In this document: positions 44,250-53,652 of the stretch, in pieces
Numbering within the stretch: position 1 is the stretch's first letter
How the letters are laid out: every line of letters begins with the position of its first letter
Notes under the pieces: model-generated
The model's database searches: none
Told to the model about the DNA's origin: nothing
What the model saw: only the letters and a program-made list of their open reading frames with translations
Position numbers and translations under genes: made by a program
Source: Rhizobium sp. 16-449-1b
GTDB taxonomy: Bacteria; Pseudomonadota; Alphaproteobacteria; Rhizobiales; Rhizobiaceae
Length of the DNA: 64,000 nt
Assembly (NCBI RefSeq): GCF_017741935.1
Contig: NZ_JAGHMH010000020.1
Coordinates: forward strand, 1 to 64,000
Direction of reading: 5' to 3'

Positions 44250-45395
44250 ATGGCGGATATTTCGGGCTCTTCCGGGCGAATTGGCAGCCTCGATGGCTTG
44301 CGTGGCATTGCCGCTTTATGGGTGCTGATCGGGCACGCGATGCTGCTCACCGGATGGCATCTGCCGCTGATCGGCGATCCCGATCTCGGCGTCGATCTCT
44401 TCATAATGCTCTCAGGCTTCCTGATGGTGTTTCACTATCAGCTGCGCCAGGACAAGGAGCCGTGGTCGGAAATCTCGACATGGTCGAATTTCTGGACCCG
44501 CCGCTTCTTCCGCATCGCCCCGCTCTATTACGTGATGCTGGCGATCGCCATCGCCCTCGGCCCCGTCATCTTCGAGAGCCGCATGGTGATCGACCACTTC
44601 CTTGGCGTCACCCCGCAGCTGCCCGAGCGCTATCTCGACGGCAGCCTCGAGAATGTGCTGCTGCATGTGAGCTTCCTCTTCGGCCTGTCGCCGGCGCACG
44701 CCTTCCGCACGCCGCTGCCGGATTGGAGCATCAGCCTCGAAATGCAGTTCTACGCCGCCCTGCCCTTCCTGATGCTCTTCATCCACCGGCTCGACTGGCT
44801 GCGAGGGAGCATCGGCGTAGTTGTCGCTGGCGTCGTGATCGCCATGGCTCTGCGCCTTACCGGCATCAACTTCCCGATGCCGGCCTTCCTGCCGCTGAAG
44901 ATGCACGTCTTCGCATCAGGCATGCTGCTCGCCGGCGCGCTCAATGCCCGAAGCGGAAGAGCCTTCGCTCACTTCCTCCTGGCGCTGGCCTTCGTGGCGA
45001 TCCCGATCGGCGGCGGCATGACCGTCATGCGCGAGGTCGTGCGCCTCGGGCTCGTCGTCGCCTTCTTCGCGCTGATCTTCCACGCGCATCTGCCGCGCCC
45101 GCTGGCAAACCCGCTGAACCGGATTTCCGATTTCATGGGCAACAAGTTCTGCCACGAGCTCGGCGAGCTCTCCTTCGGCGCATATCTGATCCACCTGCTG
45201 GTCATGCAGCCCGTCATCGCCTACCTGATCAACGCGCACGGCCACGACATCAGCAACTTCCAGCGCTTTCTGCTCTCGATTACGATCACCATCCCGATCG
45301 TCTATGCGCTGTCAGCGGTCGGCCACAGGTTCATCGAGATGCAGGGACAGAAGATCGGCAGGACGCTCACCCGGCGCCGGGCGTCGGCGGCTTAG
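44250..45395 (+). CDS. Acyltransferase 3 family membrane protein (OafA-like)
   Basis: 381 aa with about ten membrane segments. The catalytic region has GSLDGLRGIAALWVLIGHAML near residue 11, DLGVDLFIMLSGFLMVFHY and FWTRRFFRIAPLYYVMLA, all typical of acyltransferase-3 enzymes that acetylate surface polysaccharides, O-antigen or Nod factor-like oligosaccharides. DWSISLEMQFYAALPFLM is the conserved middle block. The substrate cannot be read from context. Its stop overlaps that of the ROK gene by 4 bp. Confidence 0.85.
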   Translation: MADISGSSGRIGSLDGLRGIAALWVLIGHAMLLTGWHLPLIGDPDLGVDLFIMLSGFLMVFHYQLRQDKEPWSEISTWSNFWTRRFFRIAPLYYVMLAIAIALGPVIFESRMVIDHFLGVTPQLPERYLDGSLENVLLHVSFLFGLSPAHAFRTPLPDWSISLEMQFYAALPFLMLFIHRLDWLRGSIGVVVAGVVIAMALRLTGINFPMPAFLPLKMHVFASGMLLAGALNARSGRAFAHFLLALAFVAIPIGGGMTVMREVVRLGLVVAFFALIFHAHLPRPLANPLNRISDFMGNKFCHELGELSFGAYLIHLLVMQPVIAYLINAHGHDISNFQRFLLSITITIPIVYALSAVGHRFIEMQGQKIGRTLTRRRASAA

Positions 45396-46608
45396 CCGAG
45401 CCCACCCTGGACGATATCGCCGTCGATGACGGATAGCGCCCGGTTGAGATGCCCCTCGAACACCAGGAGCGGCTCGTCGAACACGACGCGCAGTTCGGGC
45501 ATGCCCTGCATCCTGACCATGTGCGACTGGGCAAGCCCCTCCTCTATCCCCGGCCTCAGCAGATCGTAATAGCGCGTGCCGGGCCCGGTGATCGCGACCG
45601 GCATCCGCTCGGTGAGGCTGAGCAGCCGCGACAGCCCGTTTCCGAGCGCCAGCCCCGCCTGCCGGAAGGCAAAGGCCGACATACGGTGACCCTGGCGCGC
45701 CCGCGCCGCGATCTTGTCGAGTTCGCCGACGGGCACGAACTTCGCCGGGATCGTATCGTCAGGCACCTCGAAGGCCATGCGCAGGATCGCGTAAAACCCG
45801 GCATAGGCTTCGATGCACCCCCTGCTTCCGCAGCGACAAAGCCCGCCATTGGCCACATGCAGCATGTGCCCGAAATTGGGCGCCGAGATCTGCCGCTCCG
45901 CCGGCCCAGCATTGCGGACGATCCCGAGCCCGATGCTGTGCCCCAGCGACAAAGCCGCCAGCGACCTCAGCCCGTCAGGATTGCCCGCATCCTCACGCGC
46001 GCCAAGCGCTGCGGCAACCAGCAACGTCTCGTTGTCGAGAATGATCTTCGCCTGCCATGCAGGCCGCAGCGCCGCCTCGAAATCGATCCGGTCGCTACCG
46101 AAGATCGGCGACCAAAGGAGCACGGCATCATCCGAGCTCACCAGCCCCTTGCTGCTGATCGAGATCAGCTTGATCTTGTCCCGCGACAGCCGCGAGCGCT
46201 CGAGCAGCCGCTCCAGCCCCTCACCAACAGCATCCGCGAATCGAGCCGCGCCATCGGGATCATGCGAGCGGTCCTCGCCAAACCGGTCGATCAGCGTGCC
46301 GGCATAATCCACCAGCGAATATTGCACGCCATCCGACGAAATGATGACGACGATCAGATAGCCGCTGTCGCGCCGCGGACGAAACTGCACGCGCGGCCGC
46401 CCCCGGCCGCTTGCCGCCTGCTGCTCGGACTTCTCGATCACCTCGCCCTTCTCGAGATCGGCGGTAATCGCCGAAATGGTGGCGGAGGAAAGCCCGGTGA
46501 AATCAGCTATTTCGGTATGGGACAGCGCGCCGTGACGCCTCAGCGCGGCAAGCACCAGCACGCTGTTGCGCTGGCGCACCAGTTCCGTGCTCGATCTGGT
46601 CAGCATGA
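45392..46608 (-). CDS. ROK-family transcriptional regulator of the xylose transporter
   Basis: 405 aa from ATG 46608 (MLTRSSTELVRQRN); the frame extends to 46726 but the extra part does not look coding. The N-terminal winged HTH is VLAALRRHGALSHTEIADFTGLSSATISAITADLE. The ROK sugar-binding part carries the zinc motif GGLCRCGSRGCIEAYAG. ROK repressors leave DNA when the sugar binds. It is divergent from xylFHG with a palindromic operator in between, so it is the likely xylose-responsive regulator (XylR-like). Confidence 0.83.
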
Positions 46609-46730
46609 AGGCCGCCCTATTCCCGCGTGCATTCCACCCCTCGTTCACACCGTATCTCCGACAACCTCCACGTGAGAGATCATTCACAGGTAGTGCGGTG
46701 TTGACAGTTGAAAAAATCTCTGACACTTAA

Positions 46731-46749
46731 TTTCTCGACTGTCGAGAAA
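46731..46749. promoter_or_regulatory. Operator palindrome upstream of xylF
   Basis: TTTCTCGAC, a central T, then GTCGAGAAA: perfect 9-bp arms in the gap between the ROK gene and xylF, 86 bp before the xylF ATG. ROK repressors bind palindromes of this size, so it is a good candidate site for the adjacent regulator. Confidence 0.65.
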
Positions 46750-46835
46750 ATAATGAAAACCTTTCCCGACAGCACATCGCGGCGGCCGGAGGAACCACTG
46801 GCTGGGGCTGGCCGCATTCTATTCGGGAGGATATT

Positions 46836-47876
46836 ATGAAGCATGTTTTGAAGCTGATGGCAGGTGCTGCCATCCTCGTATCGGTGCATACCGCCGCAAT
46901 GGCAGCAGACCTCGTGGTCGGCGTGTCGTGGTCCAACTTCCAGGAAGAGCGTTGGAAGACCGACGAAGCCGCCATCAAGAAGGCGCTTGAAGCCAAGGGC
47001 GCCAAGTACATATCCGCAGACGCCCAGTCGTCCGCCGCAAAGCAGCTGACCGACGTTGAATCGCTGATCTCGCAGGGTGCCAACGCCCTCATCGTTCTCG
47101 CGCAGGATTCCGATGCAATCGGCCCGGCTATCGAAAAGGCTGCCGCTGAAGGCATTCCTGTTGTCGGCTACGACCGCCTGATCGAAAACCCGGCCGCATT
47201 CTACATCACCTTCGACAACAAGGAAGTCGGCCGCCTGCAGGCTGAAGGCGTCTTCAAGGTCAAGCCGGAAGGCAACTACGTCTTCATCAAGGGCTCGTCT
47301 TCCGACCCGAACGCGGACTTCCTGTTCGCCGGCCAGATGGAAGTGCTGAAGGCTGCCGTTGACGCGGGCAAGATCAAGAACGTAGGCGAAGCCTACACCG
47401 ACGGCTGGCTGCCGCAGAACGCCCAGCGCAACATGGAACAGTTCCTGACCGCCAACAACAACAAGGTCGATGCCGTTGTTGCTTCCAACGACGGCACGGC
47501 AGGCGGCGCGGTTGCTGCTCTCGATGCACAGGGCATGGCAGGCACCGTTCCGGTTTCCGGCCAGGACGCCGACAAGGCAGCTCTGAACCGCATTGCGCTC
47601 GGCACCCAGACGGTTTCCGTCTGGAAGGATAGCCGCGAACTCGGCAAGCGCGCTGCTGAAATCGCGCTCGACCTCGCCGGCGGCAAGACCATGGACAAGA
47701 TCGACGGCGTAACCGCCTTCGAAGGCGGTCCGAAGAAGGTGAAGATGCAGTCCATCTTCCTGAAGCCGCAGGCAATCACCAAGGACAACCTGAACGTCGT
47801 CATCGACGCAGGCTGGATCACCAAGGCTGAAGCTTGCCAGGGCGTAAAGGCCGGCAGCGTCAAGGCTTGCGACTAA
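46836..47876 (+). CDS. xylF: Xylose-type ABC transporter substrate-binding protein XylF
   Basis: 346 aa. A signal peptide ends near residue 24 ([14 protein letters not shown]). The mature protein begins [28 protein letters not shown], closely like XylF, and has [28 protein letters not shown] and [21 protein letters not shown], where XylF binds D-xylose. GGGAGGATATT precedes the ATG. It feeds XylH and XylG in the same operon. Confidence 0.9.
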   Translation: MKHVLKLMAGAAILVSVHTAAMAADLVVGVSWSNFQEERWKTDEAAIKKALEAKGAKYISADAQSSAAKQLTDVESLISQGANALIVLAQDSDAIGPAIEKAAAEGIPVVGYDRLIENPAAFYITFDNKEVGRLQAEGVFKVKPEGNYVFIKGSSSDPNADFLFAGQMEVLKAAVDAGKIKNVGEAYTDGWLPQNAQRNMEQFLTANNNKVDAVVASNDGTAGGAVAALDAQGMAGTVPVSGQDADKAALNRIALGTQTVSVWKDSRELGKRAAEIALDLAGGKTMDKIDGVTAFEGGPKKVKMQSIFLKPQAITKDNLNVVIDAGWITKAEACQGVKAGSVKACD

Positions 47877-47899
47877 TCCTCGCCAGCTGAGCCAACACA

Positions 47900-47931
47900 C
47901 CGGCGCCGTGGCGATCTCGCCGCGGCGCCGG
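47900..47931 (+). other. Long intercistronic hairpin between xylF and xylH
   Basis: CCGGCGCCG pairs with CGGCGCCGG, and an inner GGCGA with TCGCC continues the stem across one mismatch to a 2-nt loop, starting 24 bp after xylF. No T run follows. It should shield xylF mRNA from 3' decay or cause partial termination, giving more binding protein than permease. Confidence 0.7.
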
Positions 47932-48128
47932 ATGCGGATGGAGCCTAACTGAAGCGCTCCCCGCCTCGCAACGCACCGCGAACGCTTTGATTCCCTGCCG
48001 CAACGATGCCGCACCCCACGCGGCCGCTTCGGAAGTCTCTCGGTGGTCGATTTGAAGAACAGGGCACCTAGGCAAGGGCTTTCGGGCGCCCGCGCCAGAG
48101 CCCAAACAATGGGGGAAACGGCAAACCC

Positions 48129-49439
48129 ATGGCAAACATCACGCAATCCTCATCGAGCCATCCGCGCTCGGCGGAGGGTAATCCTTTCACGCGCTTCCTG
48201 CGCGCCACCGAGATCGACACGCGCCTGCTCGGCATGGTCGCGGCACTTCTGGTCATCTGGATCGGCTTTCATCTCTACACCGGCGGACTGTTTCTGACGC
48301 CGCGCAATCTCTGGAACCTCTCGGTCCAGACCACCGAGATCGCGGTTCTCGCGACCGGCATGGTGCTCGTCATCGTCACCCGCAACATCGACCTGTCGAT
48401 CGGCTCGATGCTCGGCCTCGTCGCCATGATCATGGGCGTCGTCCAGGCGAAGTTCCTGCCGCAATATCTCGGCTTCGACAATTCCTGGACCTGGCTGATC
48501 ACGCTCATCTGTGGCCTGATCGCCGGCACGCTGATCGGTCTCTTCCAGGGCGTCATCATCGCCTTCCTCGGCGTCCCCTCATTCATCGTCACGCTCGGCG
48601 GCTTCCTCGCCTGGCGCGGCCTTGCCTGGTACGTGACCTCAGGCCAGACGGTCGCCCCTCTCGACACCACCTTCCGCATCATGGGCGGCGGTGCGGAGGG
48701 CTCCGTCGGCGCCACATGGAGCTGGATCATCGGTCTGATCGCCTGCGTGCTGATCATCGTCGGCATCATCAGCTCGCGCCACCAGCGCAAGCGCTTCAAC
48801 TTCCCGCGCCGGCCGCTCTGGGCCGAGTATTTCCTGGTTGTTCTCGGCTGCGCGCTGGTGCTCGGCGCCATCTGGGTCTCTACCATCTATTACTGGCCGG
48901 TGGCGATCGCCAAGAAATACGCCGAAGCCAACGCCATCGCCTGGCCGGAGACGGGGCTCTTCATCTCCTACGGCATCGCGGTGCCGGTCTTGATCGCCGT
49001 TCTCGTCGGCATCGTCATGACCTTCATCGCCACCCGCCTGCGCTTCGGCCGCTATGTCTTCGCAATCGGCGGCAATCCTGAGGCAGCCGAGCTCGCCGGC
49101 ATCAAGACACGCTGGGTCACGGTGCGCATCTTCGCGCTGATGGGCTTCCTGGCAGCCGTTGCCGCGGCGATCTCCACCGCCCGCCTCAACGCCGCCGCCA
49201 ACTCTCAAGGCACGACCTACGAGCTCTACACTATCGCGGCGGCCGTCATCGGCGGCACGTCGCTTGCCGGCGGCACCGGCACGATCGCCGGCGCCATGCT
49301 CGGCGCGCTCGTCATGCAGTCGCTGCAGTCGGGCATGGGTCTCGCAAACGTCGATACCCCCATACAGAACGTCGTCGTGGGCGCGGTTCTCGTCGTTGCC
49401 GTCTGGCTCGACACCGTCTATCGCTCGCGGTCGAAGTAA
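48129..49439 (+). CDS. xylH: Xylose-type ABC transporter permease XylH
   Basis: 436 aa, about twelve hydrophobic segments. It shows [34 protein letters not shown] near residue 75, [35 protein letters not shown] as in Xyl[23 protein letters not shown] and a [31 protein letters not shown] end. The extra segment in the middle is normal for XylH compared with RbsC. The 252-bp gap from xylF holds a hairpin. Confidence 0.9.
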   Translation: MANITQSSSSHPRSAEGNPFTRFLRATEIDTRLLGMVAALLVIWIGFHLYTGGLFLTPRNLWNLSVQTTEIAVLATGMVLVIVTRNIDLSIGSMLGLVAMIMGVVQAKFLPQYLGFDNSWTWLITLICGLIAGTLIGLFQGVIIAFLGVPSFIVTLGGFLAWRGLAWYVTSGQTVAPLDTTFRIMGGGAEGSVGATWSWIIGLIACVLIIVGIISSRHQRKRFNFPRRPLWAEYFLVVLGCALVLGAIWVSTIYYWPVAIAKKYAEANAIAWPETGLFISYGIAVPVLIAVLVGIVMTFIATRLRFGRYVFAIGGNPEAAELAGIKTRWVTVRIFALMGFLAAVAAAISTARLNAAANSQGTTYELYTIAAAVIGGTSLAGGTGTIAGAMLGALVMQSLQSGMGLANVDTPIQNVVVGAVLVVAVWLDTVYRSRSK

Positions 49440-49452
49440 GAGGAGCCTGGAT

Positions 49453-50253
49453 ATGACTGATCAACGCACTTCCCCAAGCCCGAACACTCCTCTCGTGGAA
49501 CTGAAGAACATCTCGATCTCGTTTGGCGGCATCCACGCCGTGGACAATGCCTCGGTCGATCTCTACCCCGGCGAGGTCGTCGCCCTTCTCGGCCATAACG
49601 GCGCCGGCAAGTCGACGCTCATCAAGATCCTCTCGGGCGCCTACAAGCGCGACAGCGGCGAGATCATGATCGACGGCGAACCCGCCGACATCAAGAACCC
49701 GCGCGACGCCAAGAAATACGGCATCGAGACGATCTACCAGACGCTCGCGGTCGCCGACAATGTCGACGCCGCCGCCAACCTCTATCTGGGCCGCGAAATC
49801 CGCACCAAGTGGGGCACGCTCGACGACGTCGCCATGGAGGCCTCGACGCGCGAGGTCATGGGCCGCCTCAACCCCAACTTCCGCCGCTTCAAGGAGCCGG
49901 TGAAGGCGCTCTCCGGCGGCCAGAGGCAATCGGTGGCAATCGCCCGCGCCATCCTCTTCAACGCCCGCATCCTGATCATGGACGAGCCGACGGCAGCCCT
50001 TGGGCCGCAGGAGACGGCGCAGGTGGGCGAGCTGATCAAGCAGTTGAAGAAGGAAGGCATTGGCATCTTCCTGATCAGCCACGACATCCACGACGTCTTC
50101 GACCTCGCCGACCGCGTCTCCGTCATGAAGAACGGCCAGGTCGTCGGCCACGCCCGCACCGAGGACGTGACCAAGGACGAGGTGCTCGGCATGATCATCC
50201 TCGGCAAGGTGCCGCCAAAAGCCATCCCCGGCCCCGGCGCCATGCAGGTCTGA
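49453..50253 (+). CDS. xylG: Xylose-type ABC transporter ATPase, single-domain
   Basis: 266 aa from ATG 49453 (GGAGCCTGGAT upstream). One complete ABC domain is present: Walker [15 protein letters not shown] near residue 45, signature [17 protein letters not shown], Walker [17 protein letters not shown] and the switch His in [12 protein letters not shown]. coli XylG has two fused domains (about 510 aa), so this one should act as a homodimer, as in the short rhizobial FrcA-type ATPases. It ends the operon, 20 bp before a terminator. Confidence 0.87.
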   Translation: MTDQRTSPSPNTPLVELKNISISFGGIHAVDNASVDLYPGEVVALLGHNGAGKSTLIKILSGAYKRDSGEIMIDGEPADIKNPRDAKKYGIETIYQTLAVADNVDAAANLYLGREIRTKWGTLDDVAMEASTREVMGRLNPNFRRFKEPVKALSGGQRQSVAIARAILFNARILIMDEPTAALGPQETAQVGELIKQLKKEGIGIFLISHDIHDVFDLADRVSVMKNGQVVGHARTEDVTKDEVLGMIILGKVPPKAIPGPGAMQV

Positions 50254-50273
50254 TCGCGAAGATCTAGAAAACC

Positions 50274-50310
50274 AAAGTCCGCCATCGACAGAACGGCGGA
50301 CTTTTCATTT
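50274..50310 (+). terminator. Rho-independent terminator of xylFHG
   Basis: AAAGTCCGCC and GGCGGACTTT form a perfect 10-bp stem around an 11-nt loop, followed by TCATTTT. It starts 21 bp after the xylG stop. Confidence 0.85.
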
Positions 50311-50384
50311 TGGTGATTGAAGCCAACCAAAAGCTAGGCTAAGAACCACCCATCGGACAGGCGATTCAAACCCGCCTCAGGCAT

Positions 50385-50461
50385 GCACCCGTAGCTCAGC
50401 TGGATAGAGTGTTGGATTCCGATTCCAAAGGTCACAGGTTCGAATCCTGTCGGGTGCGCCA
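50385..50461 (+). tRNA. tRNA-Arg (anticodon CCG)
   Basis: 77 nt. The acceptor arms GCACCCG (50385-50391) and CGGGTGC (50451-50457) pair fully, with discriminator G and an encoded CCA end. The D loop has AGCTCAGCTGGATAGAGT, the anticodon stem TTGGA/TCCAA encloses TTCCGAT, so the anticodon is CCG and reads CGG. The T arm is ACAGG-TTCGAAT-CCTGT. It is intact. Confidence 0.97.
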
Positions 50462-50495
50462 TTTATCATTCTGCATCATTCGGAATATGCCACGC

Positions 50496-50833
50496 CTAGC
50501 CCACGTTTATAAAGACGAAGGTCACTGTGGCGAACACCGCCGTTGCGGGAAGAATACTGACCGTCGTTGAGAAGCGGCGCTTCGCCCAGGCGAACGTGAC
50601 CAGCGGCAGCAGAAGTGTTGCAACAAGCCACCAGACTTTAAACTCGGAAAACCGAACTGATTTCTATCCAGGACGAGTATCATAACGGCAAGTAGCCAAA
50701 CTGCCGTAACCATGACGGCGGCTCCGCCCGCTACCATGGAAAGAGCCGTCCCGCAACATGTATGGAGGCGCCGAAGCTCTCCAGACAGCAATGCTGTGGC
50801 CGCTCCAATGGCAACAAGAAATAATGTCCACAT
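50496..50833 (-). pseudogene. Small multi-pass membrane protein, frameshifted
   Basis: The first frame from ATG 50833 encodes two membrane segments (MWTLFLVAIGAATALLSG and ALSMVAGGAAVMVTAVWLLAVMILVL), ending ...DRNQFGF. The rest, with two more segments (VWWLVATLLLPLVTFAWA and TAVFATVTFVFINVG, stop TAG at 50498-50496), lies in a different frame. Adding one T to the T4 run (A4 at 50648-50651 on the plus strand) joins them as a four-segment protein of 112 aa. It is a one-base deletion in a homopolymer, so sequencing error is possible. The family is unknown. It ends 34 bp after the tRNA gene. Confidence 0.7.
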
Positions 50834-50989
50834 ATATACATTCTCTGCGCGCTATGTTCGACATGCAAGAGGAACGTGCAGACCGCCCCAACCAAATCGC
50901 AGAACTTGACATCAATCAAAGCACCTCCATACCCAATCCGCTACACTCCTCAAAGTTGATCTCACCAAGATCCAAAAGAGGAAACCCGC

Positions 50990-51427
50990 ATGTATACCCG
51001 CATTCTGATCCCCACCGACGGCTCGCAATTGGCCACCAAGGGGCTGGATCATGGTCTGGCCTTGGCAAGGACGCTTGGACTGCCCGTCACCGTCGTTTGC
51101 GTCACAGTGCCGCTGGGCGGCCTGGCGCTCCAGGGCGTCGTGCAGGCGCAGGCGTTGGAGAGCTATGATTTGGGCGTCAAGGAAGAGCTTGCGGCCACCG
51201 AGAAGCTTGTCCGGCAGAAGGCCACCGAAGCAGGTGTGGTGGCCGAGTTCATCAACGAGACCGCCATCTCGGCGGCAACCGGCATCCTTGAGACCGCGCA
51301 GGCGCGCAATTGCGGCCTGATCGTCATCTCCTCGCATGGCCGCACCGGTATCGTCCGCATGATCCTCGGCAGTCAGACGCAGGAGGTCCTGGCCAAATCT
51401 GCGATCCCGGTTCTGGTCGTGAAATAG
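50990..51427 (+). CDS. Universal stress protein, UspA family
   Basis: 145 aa. The UspA fold is clear: MYTRILIPTDGSQLATKGLDHGLALA at the start and SSHGRTGIVRMILGSQTQEVL at the end, where G-x2-G-x9-G-S is the ATP-binding motif, so it is of the nucleotide-binding class. GAGGAAAC precedes the ATG. Usp proteins support survival under starvation, redox or energy stress. It is transcribed alone. Confidence 0.9.
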   Translation: MYTRILIPTDGSQLATKGLDHGLALARTLGLPVTVVCVTVPLGGLALQGVVQAQALESYDLGVKEELAATEKLVRQKATEAGVVAEFINETAISAATGILETAQARNCGLIVISSHGRTGIVRMILGSQTQEVLAKSAIPVLVVK

Positions 51428-51439
51428 CAGCTGCCGCGC

Positions 51440-51598
51440 CTATCTCACCGCTTCGAAATCCCCCGGTTTCCAGCTGCCGTCGATTGCCGGCCTGTCGGGG
51501 CGTAGATGCGGATATGGGCGAACCAGCCGCGACCGGGCGCAGTCTTGATCAAGCGTTCCTCCCGCCCTTTGGCGCGGTCGGGCGGCAGCTGCAATCTG
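51440..51598 (-). pseudogene. Degraded 3' fragment of a DUF1254/DUF1214 gene
   Basis: On the minus strand, one frame reads PPDRAKGREERLIKTAPGRG then WFAHIRIYAPTGR, and a second frame continues PAIDGSWKPGDFEAVR to a TAG at 51442-51440. Together these match the usual end of DUF1214 proteins (N-W-I-x-T-x-P-G-K-G-W-F-x-x-x-R-x-Y-x-P ... W-K-P-G-x-x-E). A one-base deletion near 51500 explains the break. The 5' nine-tenths are missing. An intact DUF1254/DUF1214 gene lies 2.2 kb away, on the other strand. Confidence 0.72.
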
Positions 51599-51664
51599 CG
51601 CGCACGGCATTTTGCCGGTGCCGGCGTTTGGTACCCCCACACCCAGCCGCCCATTTACACATCA

Positions 51665-51693
51665 GTTACACCGCCATTTACCGTTACGTACTT
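51665..51693 (+). promoter_or_regulatory. Sulfatase-regulon element, site 1
   Basis: The 17-bp core TTTACCGTTACGTACTT is at 51677-51693, with a GTTAC half-site 12 bp earlier (51665). It lies 127 bp before the arylsulfatase ATG. It differs from the consensus at one base. Three more copies occur at 53578, 58138 and 60346 upstream of other genes of this cluster. Confidence 0.75.
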
Positions 51694-51820
51694 CCACCCG
51701 CCCACATAAAGCGAAAGGCTCCCCCTCGCGTCGGCTGACGACGATCGAGATCCGGCGGCATCGGCCGCCCGGCACAAGGGAGACCGCAATGTTGAACGAT
51801 CCATCCGTGGGGAGGCCGTC

Positions 51821-53461
51821 ATGACGAACTCTCTTCCAAAGAAGCTGTTTTCGGCAACGGTCGCGGTCGCGATGGCGCTGACATCGACGACGTTCCTCTC
51901 TCCGGCCAGAGCCCAGCAGGCCGCGCCGGCTGCACCCGCTCCCGCCACAGATTCCGCAGCGACACAGAACACGTCCAAGCCCAACATCCTCGTCATCTTC
52001 GGCGACGACATCGGCCAGACCAATATCAGCGCCTATTCCTTCGGCCTGGTCGGCTACAAGACGCCGAATATCGACCGCATCGCCAAGGAAGGCATGATGT
52101 TCACGGACTATTACGCCGAGAACAGCTGCACGGCGGGGCGATCGACCTTCATCACCGGGCAGGTCTGCCTGCGCACCGGCCTTTGCAAGGTCGGCATCCC
52201 CGGCGCGACCGTCGGCCTGCAGCCGCGTGACATCACAATCGCCCAGGCCCTCAAGCCGCTTGGCTATGCCACCGGCCAGTTCGGCAAGAACCATCTCGGC
52301 GACCGCGACGAGTTCCTGCCGACCAAGCACGGCTTCGACGAATTCTACGGCAACCTCTATCACCTGAATGCCGAAGAAGAGCCCGAGCGGCCCTACTATC
52401 CGAAGGGTGACGAGGAGTTCGTGCGGTCCAATGCGCCGCGCGGCGTCCTGAAGGCGTCGGCGGATGGCAAGATCGAGGATACGGGTGCGCTCACCACCAA
52501 GCGCATGGAAACCATCGACGACGAGACGACGTCTGCGGCCATCGATTTCATGGACCGGCAGGTCAAGGCCGGCAAGCCCTTCTTCACCTGGATGAACACG
52601 ACCCGCATGCATGTCTTCACGCATGTCAGGGACTCGATGAAGGGCCAGAGCGGAATGCCCGGCAACGAGTACGCCGATGGCATGGTCGAGCATGACGGCG
52701 ACGTGGGCAAGCTGCTGCAGGCGCTTGACGACCTGAAGGTCGCCGACAACACGATCGTCGTCTACACGACCGATAACGGCCCCAACCAGTTCTCCTGGCC
52801 GGATGCGGCAACCACCGCGTTCCGCAGCGAAAAGGATACGAACTGGGAAGGCGCCTTCCGTGTTCCCGCGATGATCCGCTGGCCGGGCAAGATCAAGGCC
52901 GGCGAAGTGTCGAACGAGATGATGTCGGGTCTCGACTGGTTCCCGACCCTGGTCGCGGCTGCCGGCGATGGCGATATCAAGGAGAAGCTTGCGAAAGGCA
53001 CCTCGATCAGCGGCAACCAGTTCAAGGTCCACCTCGACGGCTTCAACCAGCTTCCCTATCTCAAAGGAGAGCAACCGAAGTCCGCGCGTGACGAGTTCTT
53101 CTACTTCAACGACGATGGCGAACTGGTCGCCTATCGCTACGACAATTGGAAGATCGTCTTCTGCGAACAGCGGCAGCCGGGTGGCTTCGTGGTATGGGCC
53201 AATCCGTTCACCTGCCTGCGCGTGCCGAAGGTGTTCAACCTCAGAATGGACCCCTACGAGCGCGCGGATGTCGTGTCGGATCAATATTACGACTGGATGA
53301 TGAAGAACGCCTATCTCGTGCAGTACGGCGTCTACAAGGTCGCCCCGTTCCTCCAGACGTTCCGCGAATATCCACCGAGCCAACGGCCTGCAAGCTTCAG
53401 CGTCGACCAGATGATTTCGGCGCTGATGAACTCGATCGACCAGGGTCCGGGCGCGAAATAG
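51821..53461 (+). CDS. Periplasmic arylsulfatase
   Basis: 546 aa. A signal peptide ends near residue 31 (VAVAMALTSTTFLSPARA). The sulfatase metal site is DDIGQTNISAYS near residue 62, with GKNHLGDRDEFLPTKHGFDEFYG and TDNGPNQFSW further on. The residue that must become formylglycine is C103 in NSCTAGRSTF. The family motif is C-x-P-x-R, so Pro is replaced by Ala here. It hydrolyses an unknown sulfate ester in the periplasm. An FGE gene for its activation lies 1.6 kb downstream. Operator site 1 is upstream and a strong hairpin follows. Confidence 0.88.
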   Translation: MTNSLPKKLFSATVAVAMALTSTTFLSPARAQQAAPAAPAPATDSAATQNTSKPNILVIFGDDIGQTNISAYSFGLVGYKTPNIDRIAKEGMMFTDYYAENSCTAGRSTFITGQVCLRTGLCKVGIPGATVGLQPRDITIAQALKPLGYATGQFGKNHLGDRDEFLPTKHGFDEFYGNLYHLNAEEEPERPYYPKGDEEFVRSNAPRGVLKASADGKIEDTGALTTKRMETIDDETTSAAIDFMDRQVKAGKPFFTWMNTTRMHVFTHVRDSMKGQSGMPGNEYADGMVEHDGDVGKLLQALDDLKVADNTIVVYTTDNGPNQFSWPDAATTAFRSEKDTNWEGAFRVPAMIRWPGKIKAGEVSNEMMSGLDWFPTLVAAAGDGDIKEKLAKGTSISGNQFKVHLDGFNQLPYLKGEQPKSARDEFFYFNDDGELVAYRYDNWKIVFCEQRQPGGFVVWANPFTCLRVPKVFNLRMDPYERADVVSDQYYDWMMKNAYLVQYGVYKVAPFLQTFREYPPSQRPASFSVDQMISALMNSIDQGPGAK

Positions 53462-53476
53462 CAGAAAGCCGAATTT

Positions 53477-53501
53477 CCGGGCGCGGCACGATCGCGCCCG
53501 G
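53477..53501 (+). other. Hairpin after the arylsulfatase gene
   Basis: CCGGGCGCG and CGCGCCCGG form a perfect 9-bp stem with a 7-nt loop, 15 bp after the stop. No T run follows, so it may reduce read-through or protect the message rather than terminate fully. The next gene has its own operator. Confidence 0.55.
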
Positions 53502-53565
53502 TACAGCATTCGATCGCGGAGCGCGGGACGGCGCCACGGTATCCATGTGCCCCCGCCAGCGTAAA

Positions 53566-53594
53566 TTTACGCGCTCATTTACTGTTGCGTACTT
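53566..53594 (+). promoter_or_regulatory. Sulfatase-regulon element, site 2
   Basis: Core TTTACTGTTGCGTACTT at 53578-53594 with TTTAC 12 bp earlier (53566), which is itself inside the palindrome GTAAATTTAC. It ends 58 bp before the DUF1254 gene ATG. Confidence 0.78.
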
Positions 53595-53652
53595 ACGCGC
53601 GCACGCGTGGATGGCCTCTAGTGCACAAGCAACAAGAGTGGAGTTCCATGCA

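Noticed and set aside
47900-47931. xylF hairpin as a full Rho-independent terminator
   Set aside because: No T run follows, and xylH has no independent promoter that I can see; the true terminator is after xylG.
50385-50461. tRNA-Arg as attachment site of an integrated element
   Set aside because: No integrase, no duplicated tRNA 3' end and no other mobile genes were found downstream, although a frameshifted gene and a gene relic are near.
51445-51824. Short plus- and minus-strand frames between the Usp and sulfatase genes as real genes
   Set aside because: They lack ribosome-binding sites; the minus-strand frames are two halves of a DUF1214 remnant and the rest holds operator site 1.
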